Shown: piece after piece, positions 25,343 through 33,914 of the stretch
How the letters are laid out: the number at the start of each line of letters is the position of its first letter
Numbering within the stretch: position 1 is the stretch's first letter
Origin: CATQHD01 sp965243165
Lineage (GTDB): Bacteria; Actinomycetota; Acidimicrobiia; Spongiisociales; Spongiisociaceae
Direction of reading: 5' to 3'
Assembly (NCBI GenBank): GCA_965243165.1
Contig: OZ251535.1
Coordinates: 2,976,001-3,040,000 of the forward strand
DNA: 64,000 nt
Program-made: the position numbers and the translations under genes
The notes under the pieces: model-generated
Told to the model about the DNA's origin: nothing
Databases searched by the model: none
Seen by the model: only the letters and a program-made list of their open reading frames with translations

Positions 25343-25576
25343 ATGAATACTACACTCACTCCCAGCCCATCCATCCAAAGCCCGCCCCTGCGCCGAACGC
25401 TCAGGGACTCGCTGCTCGAGGCCGAGCAGCTGCGCCATCCGATCCGGGTGATAACCGCCGGAGGGCGCCGCCTGTCCGGGGTGCTCACCGAGGTCGGGAT
25501 CGACTTCGCGGAGATCCAGACCGAGGAGCGCCCGGTCGACATAGCTCTCTTCTACATAGAGAGCGTGGCCTGGTGA
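25343..25576 (+). CDS. Small conserved-looking protein, possible Sm-like fold
   Basis: 77 aa. After a Pro/Ser-rich N-terminus it has LRRTLRDSLLEAEQLRHPIR and then alternating hydrophobic strands (RVITAGGRRLSGVLTEVGID; FAEIQTEERPVDIALFYIES). The strand pattern with IRVITAGG resembles a small beta-barrel of Sm/Hfq type, but this is a visual impression, not a family match. It has no ribosome site; the promoter spacing suggests leaderless translation. Its 3' end is 7 bases from the convergent pheA stop. Confidence 0.6.
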   Translation: MNTTLTPSPSIQSPPLRRTLRDSLLEAEQLRHPIRVITAGGRRLSGVLTEVGIDFAEIQTEERPVDIALFYIESVAW

Positions 25577-25583
25577 ACGGCCC

Positions 25584-26417
25584 TCACCCCTGGGCAGGCG
25601 GCCGGGGCGCGGCGGCGGCCCGGTAGGTGCCCAGCAGGTGCATCTCGGCCAACGTGGCCAGGCGGGGTTCCAGTATCTCCCGAACCCCGCCCGGCCCCGG
25701 GCGGTGGAGCATGTCGGCGTAGAAGCGGTACTTCCAGGGTTCCGCGGACGGGCGGGACTCCAGCCGGGTGAGGTTGGCCCCCCGCAGGCCCAGCTCGGTC
25801 AGGGCCAGGGCGAGCGCGCCCGGCGTGTGGGCGGTGGCGAACATGAACGAAGTCTTGTTGGCGTCGGCGGCCGCCTCCCGCCCGCCGGTGGCCAGCACCA
25901 CGAACCGGGTGGTGTTGTGGGGGCGGTCCATGAAGTCGTAGGCCAGCACCTCCACCCCGCGGGCGGCGGCGGCCTCCGGCGGGGCGAGGGCGGCCGCCGA
26001 CGGATCCCCCGCCTCCGCGATCAGCCTGACTGCGCCCGCCGTGTCGTGGACGGCCAGGGGTTCCCACCCGGCCTGCTCGATCCGGTCGTCGGCCTGGGCG
26101 AGGGCCTGCGGGTGGGAGCGCACCGTCCTGATGCCGCCGAGCTCGGCCCCCGGCAGGCCGATGAGGGCATGGCGCACCCTGACCAGATGCTCGGCGGTGA
26201 TGGAGACCCGGTTGCGGGTGAGCCGATCCAGCACCGGCAGCACGCTTCCGGTGGTGGAGTTCTCGATCGGAAGCACCAGACGGTCGGCGGCGCCGTCCTC
26301 CAAGGCGGCGAAGGCGTGCGCGAACCCGCCGAACCCGATCCGGTCCGCCTCGGGAAACAGCTCCCGGACGGCCTGATCGGAATACGAGCCTTCCTCGCCT
26401 TGGTAACCGACTTTCAT
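25584..26417 (-). CDS. pheA: Prephenate dehydratase
   Basis: 277 aa. Makes phenylpyruvate from prephenate in phenylalanine synthesis. The dehydratase domain starts KVGYQGEEGSYSDQAV, with LVLPIENSTTGSVLPVLDRL and the catalytic-threonine region RPHNTTRFVVLA. The C-terminal ACT domain (MFATAHTPGALALALTELGL; NLTRLESRPSAEPWKYRF) senses phenylalanine, with the ESRP motif. There is no chorismate mutase fusion. Start ATG 26417 (MKVGYQGEEG). Confidence 0.95.
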   Translation of the reverse strand: MKVGYQGEEGSYSDQAVRELFPEADRIGFGGFAHAFAALEDGAADRLVLPIENSTTGSVLPVLDRLTRNRVSITAEHLVRVRHALIGLPGAELGGIRTVRSHPQALAQADDRIEQAGWEPLAVHDTAGAVRLIAEAGDPSAAALAPPEAAAARGVEVLAYDFMDRPHNTTRFVVLATGGREAAADANKTSFMFATAHTPGALALALTELGLRGANLTRLESRPSAEPWKYRFYADMLHRPGPGGVREILEPRLATLAEMHLLGTYRAAAAPRPPAQG

Positions 26418-26424
26418 CCGCCTC

Positions 26425-27030
26425 AGGCTACCCGCCGCCGTCGTCCAGTATCTGCAGGAGCAGCATCCGGAGAGGCTCGACCGTATCTTCGACGTCCTGC
26501 GCCGCCGGGTTCCGTGCATCGAACGCGTGTTTACCGAGACCATGGCGGACGGACGGCTGCTGCTGCAGATCGAGGACGTACCCTTCGATGATCCGATCCT
26601 GGCGCGCTTCGCGTCCGACGGCACCCTGAAGATGCTGGCCTATCTGGTGCTGATGTTCGATCCCGCCCCTCCGCCTTTCATCGGCGTCGAGGAACCGGAG
26701 AACTTCCTCCACCCCATTCTGCTTCCCGAGCTGGCCGAGGAATACCGGGCGGCTTCCGAGCGCACCCAACTGCTTGTAACCACCCATTCTCCATATTTCA
26801 TCAATAACCTCCGGCCCAAAGAAGTGCGGGTGCTGTGGCGCGACGAGTCTGGCCACACCCAGACAAGGCGGGTTTCTGACCTGCCGGGTGTAGATGAGTT
26901 CGTAGAAGAAGGCGCTCATCTGGGTTCCTTATGGATGGAAGGCCGATTCCGGGTGGGTGATCCGCTGACGAACCAGGGAGGGCCGCTTCCCGCTATATCA
27001 TGTTGCGGTGATGACACCCGATTCGCCTGA
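26425..27030 (+). pseudogene. C-terminal remnant of an AAA ATPase
   Basis: The frame opens without a credible start and reads YLQEQHPERLDRIFDVLRRR, then FASDGTLKMLAYLVLMFDP, Walker B GVEEPENFLHPILLPEL, the His-switch LLVTTHSPYFINNL and ends near MEGRFRVGDPL. This is the C-terminal half of a RecF-like ATPase; the Walker A half is gone. An in-frame stop at 26404 and the pheA start at 26417 bound it. From ATG 26527 it could still yield 167 aa, but with no P-loop it cannot be an active ATPase. It is of the same broad class as the gene at 19183. Confidence 0.8.
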
Positions 27031-27475
27031 AGAGCTGACCGCCCATCTCCATGAGTCCATCCCGCTGACCGCGGTCATGGGGATCCGGGCGCTGGAGGTT
27101 TCCTGGGACGCGGCCGTTCTGGCCGCCCCCTGCGAGAACAACCGCAACCACCATGGGACTTTCTTCGGCGGGAGCCTGACTTCGCTGGCCCTGCTCACCG
27201 GCTACGCCGCGCTGCGATGCCGACTCCAGATCCTGGACCGCCGCTGCCAGATAGTGATCCGGCGCAGCACCTACTCCTACGAGCGCCCCGCCCGGGGCGA
27301 AGCCAGGGCCCGGGCCGAGATCGACCCCCGGGGCTGGGAGGACCTGCACGCCGGCCTGGAGCGGCGCGGCGGGGGAAAGATCACCCTGGAAGCAACGGTG
27401 GCGGATTCCTCGGGCCGCCGTCTCGGGTACCTGACCGGCCGCTACGCCCTGCTCCCCCCGTCCGGCGGGTCCTGA
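27008..27475 (+). CDS. YiiD_C-type hotdog thioesterase
   Basis: 155 aa. The segments HLHESIPLTAVMGIRALEVS and ENNRNHHGTFFGGSLTSLAL match the YiiD C-terminal hotdog domain, a putative acyl-CoA thioesterase. The start could be GTG 27008 or ATG 27011. TATATC at 26994-26999 lies about nine bases ahead, again compatible with a leaderless mRNA. The preceding ATPase remnant overlaps its first 23 bases. Physiological substrate unknown. Confidence 0.75.
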   Translation: MMTPDSPEELTAHLHESIPLTAVMGIRALEVSWDAAVLAAPCENNRNHHGTFFGGSLTSLALLTGYAALRCRLQILDRRCQIVIRRSTYSYERPARGEARARAEIDPRGWEDLHAGLERRGGGKITLEATVADSSGRRLGYLTGRYALLPPSGGS

Positions 27476-27515
27476 ACCCTCCTCGGAACTGCCCGGCGGG
27501 CCCCCTCGAGGGCGG

Positions 27516-28172
27516 ATGCGGGCGGCGGGCAAATCGGTAACCTTGCCGCCGATGAACGGGAACATGCCGGCCGCCACCGTCGAGCGCCTTCCCCGTTACC
27601 TGCGCTGCCTGGAACTGCTTCCGCCCTCGCAGGTGACCATCTCGTCGAAGGAGCTGGCGCGGCTATGCAGTCTGAACGCCCCCGGGGTGCGCAAGGACCT
27701 GTCCCACCTCGGCTCCGCCGGCATGAGGGGGGTGGGTTATTACGTCGACGAGCTGGCCGGCCGCATCCGCCGGAAGCTCGGCCTGACCGAGGACCGGGGG
27801 GTGGCGGTGATCGGGGTGGGCAACCTCGGATCGGCCCTCGCCAACTACGGCGGGTTCGGCAACCGGGGCTTCCGCATCGCAGGGCTCTACGACGCCGACC
27901 CGGCCAAGATCGGCCGCCGGATAGGCGGGATCGCCATCCGCCGCCTCGACCAGCTGCCGAAGGACGCCAGGTCGGCGGACATCTCGGTGGGCATCATCGC
28001 CACCCCCGCCGCCGTGGCCCAAGAGGTGGCCGATACGTTGTCCGAGGCCGGGGTGCCCTCGATCCTCAACTTCGCCCCCGCCGTGCTGAACGTTCCCGAA
28101 GGGGTCCACCTGCGCCAAGTAGACGTGGCCACCGAGCTGCAGATCCTCGGCTTCTACATGACGGACCGGTAG
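27516..28172 (+). CDS. rex: Redox-sensing transcriptional repressor Rex
   Basis: 218 aa. N-terminal winged helix (VERLPRYLRCLELLPPSQ; SSKELARLCSLNAPGVRKDL) followed by a Rossmann NAD(H) domain with GVGNLGSALANYGGF and the Asp-ending strand GLYDADPAKIG. The C-terminal helix segment VDVATELQILGFYM is the domain-swap region. Rex leaves DNA when NADH/NAD rises and controls respiratory genes in actinobacteria. The start may be 27516 or ATG 27552. A candidate Rex site lies ahead of the atp operon in this window. Confidence 0.94.
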   Translation: MRAAGKSVTLPPMNGNMPAATVERLPRYLRCLELLPPSQVTISSKELARLCSLNAPGVRKDLSHLGSAGMRGVGYYVDELAGRIRRKLGLTEDRGVAVIGVGNLGSALANYGGFGNRGFRIAGLYDADPAKIGRRIGGIAIRRLDQLPKDARSADISVGIIATPAAVAQEVADTLSEAGVPSILNFAPAVLNVPEGVHLRQVDVATELQILGFYMTDR

Positions 28173-28204
28173 CCGGCGGGCAACGGGCGGCGTCCATCAT
28201 TCAT

Positions 28205-29866
28205 CCTGAATCCACCGATGGGGGTGGGGGTGTTGCGGGTGGAAATGCTGGAAAGTGCCTCCCTGACCTGGGATAATAGCTGTAAGAAACAACGGCTTCG
28301 GCCCTGGACGAGGAGGCACTTCCTGTGAAAAGCGTACCGCAGAACATCGACCGGCTGCAACCGGTGTTCGACGACGAGTCGCTGGTAGCCGACGCGGGGC
28401 TGCTGACAGCCTCGACGCTGGCTGATCGTCTGGGCCTGGAAGACTTGGTGGACGCGACGCTGCGGATGAGCCGCCGCCCGGGCGGAGCGAACCCGGGGCG
28501 GAAGATCCTGACGTTGGTGATGTCGATCCTGACGGGCGGTTCGCACATCGACCACGCCGATCGGCTGCGGTCGGGCCGGACCCGGCGGGTGCTGGGGTTT
28601 TTGGTGATGGCCCCGTCGACGTTGGGTACGTTCCTGCGGGCGTTTACCTGGGGTCATGTCAGCCAGTTGAACAAAGCCTGGGGCGAGGCGCTGCGGCGGG
28701 TGTGGAAACAAGGGAACGGTCCAGGAGACAAGCCGGTAACCATCGATGTGGACTCGACCATCCGGGAAGTGTCAGGCAAAAACAAACAAGGCGCCGCCTA
28801 CGGGCACACCAAACAATGGGGCTACCACCCGCTGCTGGCGGTCCGGGCCGGCACCGGCGAAGTAGTCGCCGCCCGCCTGCGGGGAGGCGGGTCCAAGCGG
28901 GGTCAAGTTGATTTCACCGCCGAGGCCGTCCGCCGGGTCCGCAGAGCCGGAGCCTCCGGCCCCATCACCGTGCGGGCCGACGCCGGGTTCTGGTCCTATC
29001 GGCTGATCGAAACGTTGGACCGCCTCGGTGTGGGTTGGTCGATCACTGTTCCCCTGCATGCGAACGTCAGGGCAGCGGTCGAAGCGATTCCCGAAGACGA
29101 CTGGACGTCTATCGGCTATCCCGAGGGCGGGCAAGCCCAAGTCGCTGAAACCGTCCTCCACTCCCGGGGGCGGCCTCCGCTGCGGCTGGTCGTCCGCCGC
29201 ACCGGCCCCGCCGAACAGCCCGAACAGGGAGAGCTGTGGACCAACTGGCGTTACCATCCCTTCGTAACCAGCAGCGGCAGGTCTGCCGCCGCGGCCGATA
29301 GATACCACCGCGGTCATGCTTCGGTGGAGCTCGCCGTCCGGGATCTCAAAGACAACGGCCTGGCTCGTCTCCCGTCCGGGAAGTTCCCAGCCAACGCCGC
29401 CTGGCTGGCCTGTGCTGTGCTGGCTCACAACTTTCAGCGGTGGATAGCGCATCACAGCGGCATCCCGCCGGGGAAACTCACCGTGGGCCGCACCATCAGG
29501 AACCGGCTGTTCGGCATTCCTGGGCGGGTTGTCAACCACGGCGGCCGTCTTCTGCTCCGCCTGCCCGCCCGGTGGCCCTGGGCCCGCCTCTATGAGCGGA
29601 CCATGGCCAGCATCCGCAGCCTGCCGATGCTCTCCTGAACCCCAGCAACCTGCTTTCTTCCGGTTTTCGAATTCAGGACGCCTCGACCTGAACTGCACAC
29701 GCCCCTACCCGCCCGCCGCCGTCCATGACCCCCCGAAACCGGCCCCAACCGGCAGGAACCATCCCCCAACCATCCGAAACCACCCCAGAAACACCCCCGA
29801 ACCACCCCGAAATCACCCACCAAACCCCAAACCACCCTCACCCCAACCAAAGACGGTGGATTCAGG
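28205..29866 (+). mobile_element. Complete IS1380-type insertion sequence
   Basis: 1662 bp bounded by perfect 13-bp terminal inverted repeats CCTGAATCCACCG (28205-28217) and its complement (29854-29866). Both are flanked by the 5-bp target duplication TTCAT (28200-28204 and 29867-29871). It contains one transposase gene. Intact ends and duplication indicate a recent, probably still mobile copy. Insertion occurred at the 3' end of the helicase gene read on the opposite strand. Confidence 0.93.
28325..29638 (+). CDS. IS1380 family transposase
   Basis: 437 aa from GTG 28325. The DDE triad can be placed: first Asp in VTIDVDSTIREVSG, second Asp in ITVRADAGFWSYRLIETL, and Glu in HRGHASVELAVRDLKDNGL. 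The GHTKQWGYHPLLAV segment is typical of IS1380/ISPna2-like transposases. Ribosome site GAGGAGG lies at about 28309-28315. The coding region is uninterrupted, so the enzyme is presumably active. Confidence 0.92.
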   Translation: MKSVPQNIDRLQPVFDDESLVADAGLLTASTLADRLGLEDLVDATLRMSRRPGGANPGRKILTLVMSILTGGSHIDHADRLRSGRTRRVLGFLVMAPSTLGTFLRAFTWGHVSQLNKAWGEALRRVWKQGNGPGDKPVTIDVDSTIREVSGKNKQGAAYGHTKQWGYHPLLAVRAGTGEVVAARLRGGGSKRGQVDFTAEAVRRVRRAGASGPITVRADAGFWSYRLIETLDRLGVGWSITVPLHANVRAAVEAIPEDDWTSIGYPEGGQAQVAETVLHSRGRPPLRLVVRRTGPAEQPEQGELWTNWRYHPFVTSSGRSAAAADRYHRGHASVELAVRDLKDNGLARLPSGKFPANAAWLACAVLAHNFQRWIAHHSGIPPGKLTVGRTIRNRLFGIPGRVVNHGGRLLLRLPARWPWARLYERTMASIRSLPMLS

Positions 29867-32044
29867 TTCATCCAAACCCAAACGGCGCCGTTCGAGCTCG
29901 ATGATGCGGCGCTCCTGTTCGGCCTGGGGGACGACTTTCTTCATGCTGTCGAGGTCGGTGATGTCGACCGCCTCCGGTGTTGCCTCCTTCATGACGCTCC
30001 CCCTGACGTACTCGGCAAACAGGGCCGACTTGCGGGCGAGGATCACGAGCATTCGTTCGTCGACGCTGTTCTTGGTGAGAAGCCGGTGAACCTCGACGGG
30101 CCGGATCTGCCCCATCCGGTGACACCGTGCGATCGCCTGTTCCTCGGTGGCGGGCTTCCATTGGGGCTCGGTCAAGATGACCACCGACGCCGCCTGGATG
30201 TTCAGACCGACGCCTCCGGCTTCGATCTGGTTGATCAACACCGCCGGCCCTTTTCGAGCGGTGAACTGGTCGATCATCATCTGCCGGCGGGCGGGCGGCA
30301 CGCTGCCGGTTATGGGCTCGAACGCCAAGGGGCCGAGCGCGGCGTGCGTCCGTCGCAGCACCTCCCGGAAAAATGAAAACACGACCACCTTGCGGTCGTT
30401 GTCCGCCGCCTCCTCGACGATCTCGATCAACCGCCTCAACTTGGGCGAGCCCTCGGGCTGCTCGGTCATGAACGCGGCCCGGCGCATCGCCATGAAGTTC
30501 CGGCCGGCGACCGCCCGCAGGTACGCGGCGGAGGCCGCGCCTCCGAGCCTCAACCACTGCGCCGTTTCGATCTTCTTCGGCAGCTCATCGAGAACATCGG
30601 TCTGGTTGCGCCGCAGATACACCGGGGCCACCGCCTTGCGGAATACTTCCGCCCCGGCTGCACCAGCGAACAGGGGTATTTGGAGGGCCATATCGGGCCG
30701 TATGTGGTTGACCAACGTACAGAACTCCTCGACTCGGTTCTGCATCGGAGTTCCGCTCATCAGCAGGGCGTACCTCGACCGGCTGAGCAAGGATCGGACC
30801 GCCTTCGTGCGGAGGGCGGAGGGGTTCTTCACGTAGTGGGCCTCGTCCACCACCACTGCATCAATCTCTAGGTTGGGAAGCTCGAGGGAACGCAGCGTGT
30901 CGAAGGTGGTGACGGCGGCGCCCCCGCCGCGCACCCATCTTCGAAGGCGGAGGTGCCGGTCGGAGCCGTGAAGCCTGACGCATCTGAGCTTCGTGTGACG
31001 GATGATCTCCTGTTCCCAGTTCACCAACACACTTGCGGGGCATACGACCAGCAGGCGGGAAGCGCCGTGCGAACGCAGATGGCACAGTACCGCCAAGGCT
31101 TCGATAGTCTTGCCCAAGCCCATCTCGTCTCCGAGGATCGTCCGCTCTTGGACGAGGGCGAATTTCGCCCCGAAGGACTGGTAGCCGCGCAGAGACAAGT
31201 CCTCGTCGAGTAGGCTCTGGTCGAGGTCGAAGCCTCTGATCCGCTCGACTATCTCCCTTGGAACATACCCCCGGGACGGGGAGTCGTAAGATCCCTGCAA
31301 CCCGCTTACCTCGACGAGCAGCCCGTTGTAAAGCACAGGCTTGGCGGTGTAGTCACCCCAGACTCCCGGCTGGTCTTCCATAAGAACCGAGAGTTGCTTC
31401 TCTACCTCGTCCATCTCGGCGCGGAGCGCGGCCGCGGCAGGGCTGTGCAACAACGACGCCAACCGGGCGAAGGCCGCCCTCCCCGCTTCCTTGCGCCGGC
31501 GCGAGGCGAAGAACCTGCGGATGCGCCGGTACTCGAGGCGGGCCGGCCTGAGGTCGGCCTCGACGGCCCGCTTCAGTTTCTCGAGACGGGAACTCAACGG
31601 GCCGATATTCCGGCGCGAGGCGTCGAGGGCGCGCAACATATGGAGCAGAACGGTCTGCTCCGGCGGGCGGCCGTCCACATCGAAGCGAACCCTGACCGCC
31701 CCCCGAACTGCCTCCTCTACTTGGAGAGCGGCGGTGATGACCCTTGCCGAGGTCTGAGGCCCCACGCCCCTGATCGATTCGAGCCGGCGGTGGTTGGTTG
31801 CTCGAATGTCGGCAACGGTGCGAAGCCCGGCCGATTCGATTGCACCGAAGCGGAGCCGCCCCCCCGCCGCCTCCTTCAAGGCGCTGAGCGGCGTCCCTGC
31901 GAGCTGCTGCTGAACGATGCGGTCCCGCTCTGCTTCATGAGCATCGACGGCCCCTGCTTCGGCCGCGGCGGGGAAGCCGAGCAACCACCCCGCCCGTGAC
32001 CCGAGAGCCTCGACCCGTGAGATGATCTCTTTCGGCGGCTGCAT
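29813..32044 (-). CDS. SNF2-family helicase with N-terminal HhH, C-terminus altered by IS
   Basis: 743 aa. A helix-hairpin-helix element (LESIRGVGPQTSARVITAA, near residue 90) precedes an SNF2 motor: Walker A ILGDEMGLGKTIEAL (305-315), VVVDEAHYVKNPSA (near 400), LMSGTPMQNRVEEF and motif VI ATEEQAIARCHRMGQ. This is a DNA translocase of the HepA/RapA-like superfamily, role unknown. The last 17 residues (from PESTVFGWGEGG) are encoded by the IS end. Before insertion the frame read GLDE then TGA, so only a tail was added and function is probably kept. It is about 50 bases after the respiratory operon. Confidence 0.88.
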   Translation of the reverse strand: MQPPKEIISRVEALGSRAGWLLGFPAAAEAGAVDAHEAERDRIVQQQLAGTPLSALKEAAGGRLRFGAIESAGLRTVADIRATNHRRLESIRGVGPQTSARVITAALQVEEAVRGAVRVRFDVDGRPPEQTVLLHMLRALDASRRNIGPLSSRLEKLKRAVEADLRPARLEYRRIRRFFASRRRKEAGRAAFARLASLLHSPAAAALRAEMDEVEKQLSVLMEDQPGVWGDYTAKPVLYNGLLVEVSGLQGSYDSPSRGYVPREIVERIRGFDLDQSLLDEDLSLRGYQSFGAKFALVQERTILGDEMGLGKTIEALAVLCHLRSHGASRLLVVCPASVLVNWEQEIIRHTKLRCVRLHGSDRHLRLRRWVRGGGAAVTTFDTLRSLELPNLEIDAVVVDEAHYVKNPSALRTKAVRSLLSRSRYALLMSGTPMQNRVEEFCTLVNHIRPDMALQIPLFAGAAGAEVFRKAVAPVYLRRNQTDVLDELPKKIETAQWLRLGGAASAAYLRAVAGRNFMAMRRAAFMTEQPEGSPKLRRLIEIVEEAADNDRKVVVFSFFREVLRRTHAALGPLAFEPITGSVPPARRQMMIDQFTARKGPAVLINQIEAGGVGLNIQAASVVILTEPQWKPATEEQAIARCHRMGQIRPVEVHRLLTKNSVDERMLVILARKSALFAEYVRGSVMKEATPEAVDITDLDSMKKVVPQAEQERRIIELERRRLGLDEPESTVFGWGEGGLGFGG

Positions 32045-32096
32045 CGGGTCTGTTACTGCGTCAAGACAACAAAGGACGCGTCGCCTCGGTGATCGG

Positions 32097-32450
32097 TCAC
32101 TCCCGTTCTTGGTCGCGCTCGTAGCGGTGGAGCGCCACCAGAAACATTATGAACAGGATGGCGGAGGCGAAGGTGAAGGCACCCGGGATGATCCTGATCT
32201 CGAAGGCGTTCAGGCCTTCGAAATCGACCGGGCGGGGCCCGCGCGGGGCGTAGAGCACGAACAAGATCGAGTTGATGGTGGTCCAGCCGAACACACCCGC
32301 CCCCAGCACCAGGACCGCCAGGCGCTTGCCCAGGTTGGTGTACTGGAGCAGGTAGACCGAGCCGAAGAACACCAGCAGGGCCGCCAGGGTGAGCACGATC
32401 CCCGTGAACAGCAGGTTCTGTGACAGCAGAGACCGGAACAGCTCCCTCAT
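32097..32450 (-). CDS. Small membrane protein of the bc-complex operon
   Basis: 117 aa with three predicted membrane helices (LLFTGIVLTLAALLVFFGSV; LAVLVLGAGVFGWTTINSIL; GAFTFASAILFIMFLVAL) and a charged C-tail. It directly abuts the di-haem cytochrome gene, so it is probably an accessory subunit or assembly factor of the same complex. No cofactor ligands are evident. Not recognised as a named family. Confidence 0.75.
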   Translation of the reverse strand: MRELFRSLLSQNLLFTGIVLTLAALLVFFGSVYLLQYTNLGKRLAVLVLGAGVFGWTTINSILFVLYAPRGPRPVDFEGLNAFEIRIIPGAFTFASAILFIMFLVALHRYERDQERE

Positions 32451-33911
32451 CTACCCCTCCCCTCCGGCGTCGTCTAGGTAGTCCGCCCCGTCCAGGGTGG
32501 GGCCGCGCAGGTAACGGACGATCAGATCGAGGTCGTCGGCGGAGAGCACCATCCCGAAGCCGGGCATGCGGCCGGAGCCGACTCCGTTCACCCCGTACCC
32601 GACGCCGGAGACCGAACCGCTTTCGATGAAGTCGTACATGTCCTCGGCGGTGAGGAACTGGGTGAGGGCCCGCCCGCCCCGCAGCGACGGCCCCAACGCC
32701 CCGGAGGCCTGGGGCTGCTGGAAGGCGGGGCCGGCCGAGTAGCCGGCGGTGTGGCAGCGGGCGCAGTAGGCGTTGTAGAGGCCCACCGCCCGGGCGGCTT
32801 CCTCCTCGCCGCCGCCGAAGGAGGCGTCGGCCACCGCCCCGGCGTCCACTTCCCACCGGGCCCGGCGGGCGGCGTTCTCCAGGAAATCGAGGCCGAACCG
32901 GGCTTGGGCCAGCAGGCTCTCCTGGTTCTGGAAGGTGATGGACAGCGAAGCGGCCGATGATTCGAGGTCGGCCACCATCCGCACCGCCGAGCGCCGGTCG
33001 GCCACCCCGATCAGGGTCTCGGCGCTGCGCGGGTCGAACACCGGCTCGGTCGCCAGGAACCCGGCGGCGCGGGCCTGCCCCGCGATGATGCTCAACCCCT
33101 GCTCGGCCACGTCCGACAGGCCGTCGCCGTCGGTGTCCACCCCCCGGTCGGCCAGATCGAGGATCTCCCTCGCCCTCTCCGCAATGGCGCCCACCTCCTG
33201 TGAGGCCTCCCCGGAGGTACGGATCCGCTCCAGCTCCGTCCTCTGCTCCTCGATCTGGGAGTCGACCGCATCGGCCGCCCCCGCCAGCCGGGAGGCGGCG
33301 CCGGTGATGAGGCCCTCCACCTTCAGCAGGGCCTGGGTCTGGTCGACCTGGAAGGACTCGATGTAGTTGAGGAGGTCCTGGACCTGCTGGCTGTTGAGCG
33401 GCCCGCCGCCCTCCAAGCCCCAGGGCGGCATGGGCGTGTTGGCCCGCCCGTACACGATCCAGAACTCGATCTCTTCCCGGCCGTAGCGGTAGAAGATGTC
33501 GTCGAGGGCGGGGCTGGCCCAACCCGACACCGTTACCTGGGAGCGGTCCTCGAGGAAGGCGGCCACCCCGCCGCCGCCCGCCGCGCCGTGGCATCCGCCG
33601 CAGCCGAATTCTTCCCACACCTCATGGCCCCGCTCCAGGGATGCGTCGCCGAACTCCTCCACGAAGCCCTCCTGGCGGTTCAGCTCCCCCAGGTAGTAGA
33701 TGGGCAAGGCCAGGGTGAGGAACCCGGCTGTTATCACCGCCCCCGCCAGGGTGCGGTCGAGGCGCTTGGTCTCCATCTCGTCGTCGGTCTGGGAGGCGGA
33801 CAGGTTGGAGGGGACCGGATCCCCCCGCCCCCGCCGGGAACCCGAACCCACCAGATAGGCGAACCATCCGACGGCGCCCAAGGCGACGATGGTCACCACC
33901 AGAGCGGCCAC
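32451..33911 (-). CDS. Di-haem cytochrome c of bc complex, with long central insert
   Basis: 486 aa. Two N-terminal membrane helices (ALVVTIVALGAVGWFAYLVG; AGAVITAGFLTLALPIYYLG) are followed by a first haem site CGGCH (104-108) with a Met ligand candidate in NTPMPPWGLEGG. The second site is CARCH in NAYCARCHTAGYSAGP, with Met in GSGRMPGFGMVLS. Between the two lies about 200 residues of helical sequence containing DTDGDGLSD, an EF-hand-like calcium loop. Actinobacterial QcrC has two haems close together, so this insertion is unusual. It is downstream of the Rieske gene (3 bases), and carries electrons from Rieske to an oxidase by inference. Confidence 0.85.
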   Translation of the reverse strand: MAALVVTIVALGAVGWFAYLVGSGSRRGRGDPVPSNLSASQTDDEMETKRLDRTLAGAVITAGFLTLALPIYYLGELNRQEGFVEEFGDASLERGHEVWEEFGCGGCHGAAGGGGVAAFLEDRSQVTVSGWASPALDDIFYRYGREEIEFWIVYGRANTPMPPWGLEGGGPLNSQQVQDLLNYIESFQVDQTQALLKVEGLITGAASRLAGAADAVDSQIEEQRTELERIRTSGEASQEVGAIAERAREILDLADRGVDTDGDGLSDVAEQGLSIIAGQARAAGFLATEPVFDPRSAETLIGVADRRSAVRMVADLESSAASLSITFQNQESLLAQARFGLDFLENAARRARWEVDAGAVADASFGGGEEEAARAVGLYNAYCARCHTAGYSAGPAFQQPQASGALGPSLRGGRALTQFLTAEDMYDFIESGSVSGVGYGVNGVGSGRMPGFGMVLSADDLDLIVRYLRGPTLDGADYLDDAGGEG

Positions 33912-33914
33912 CGA

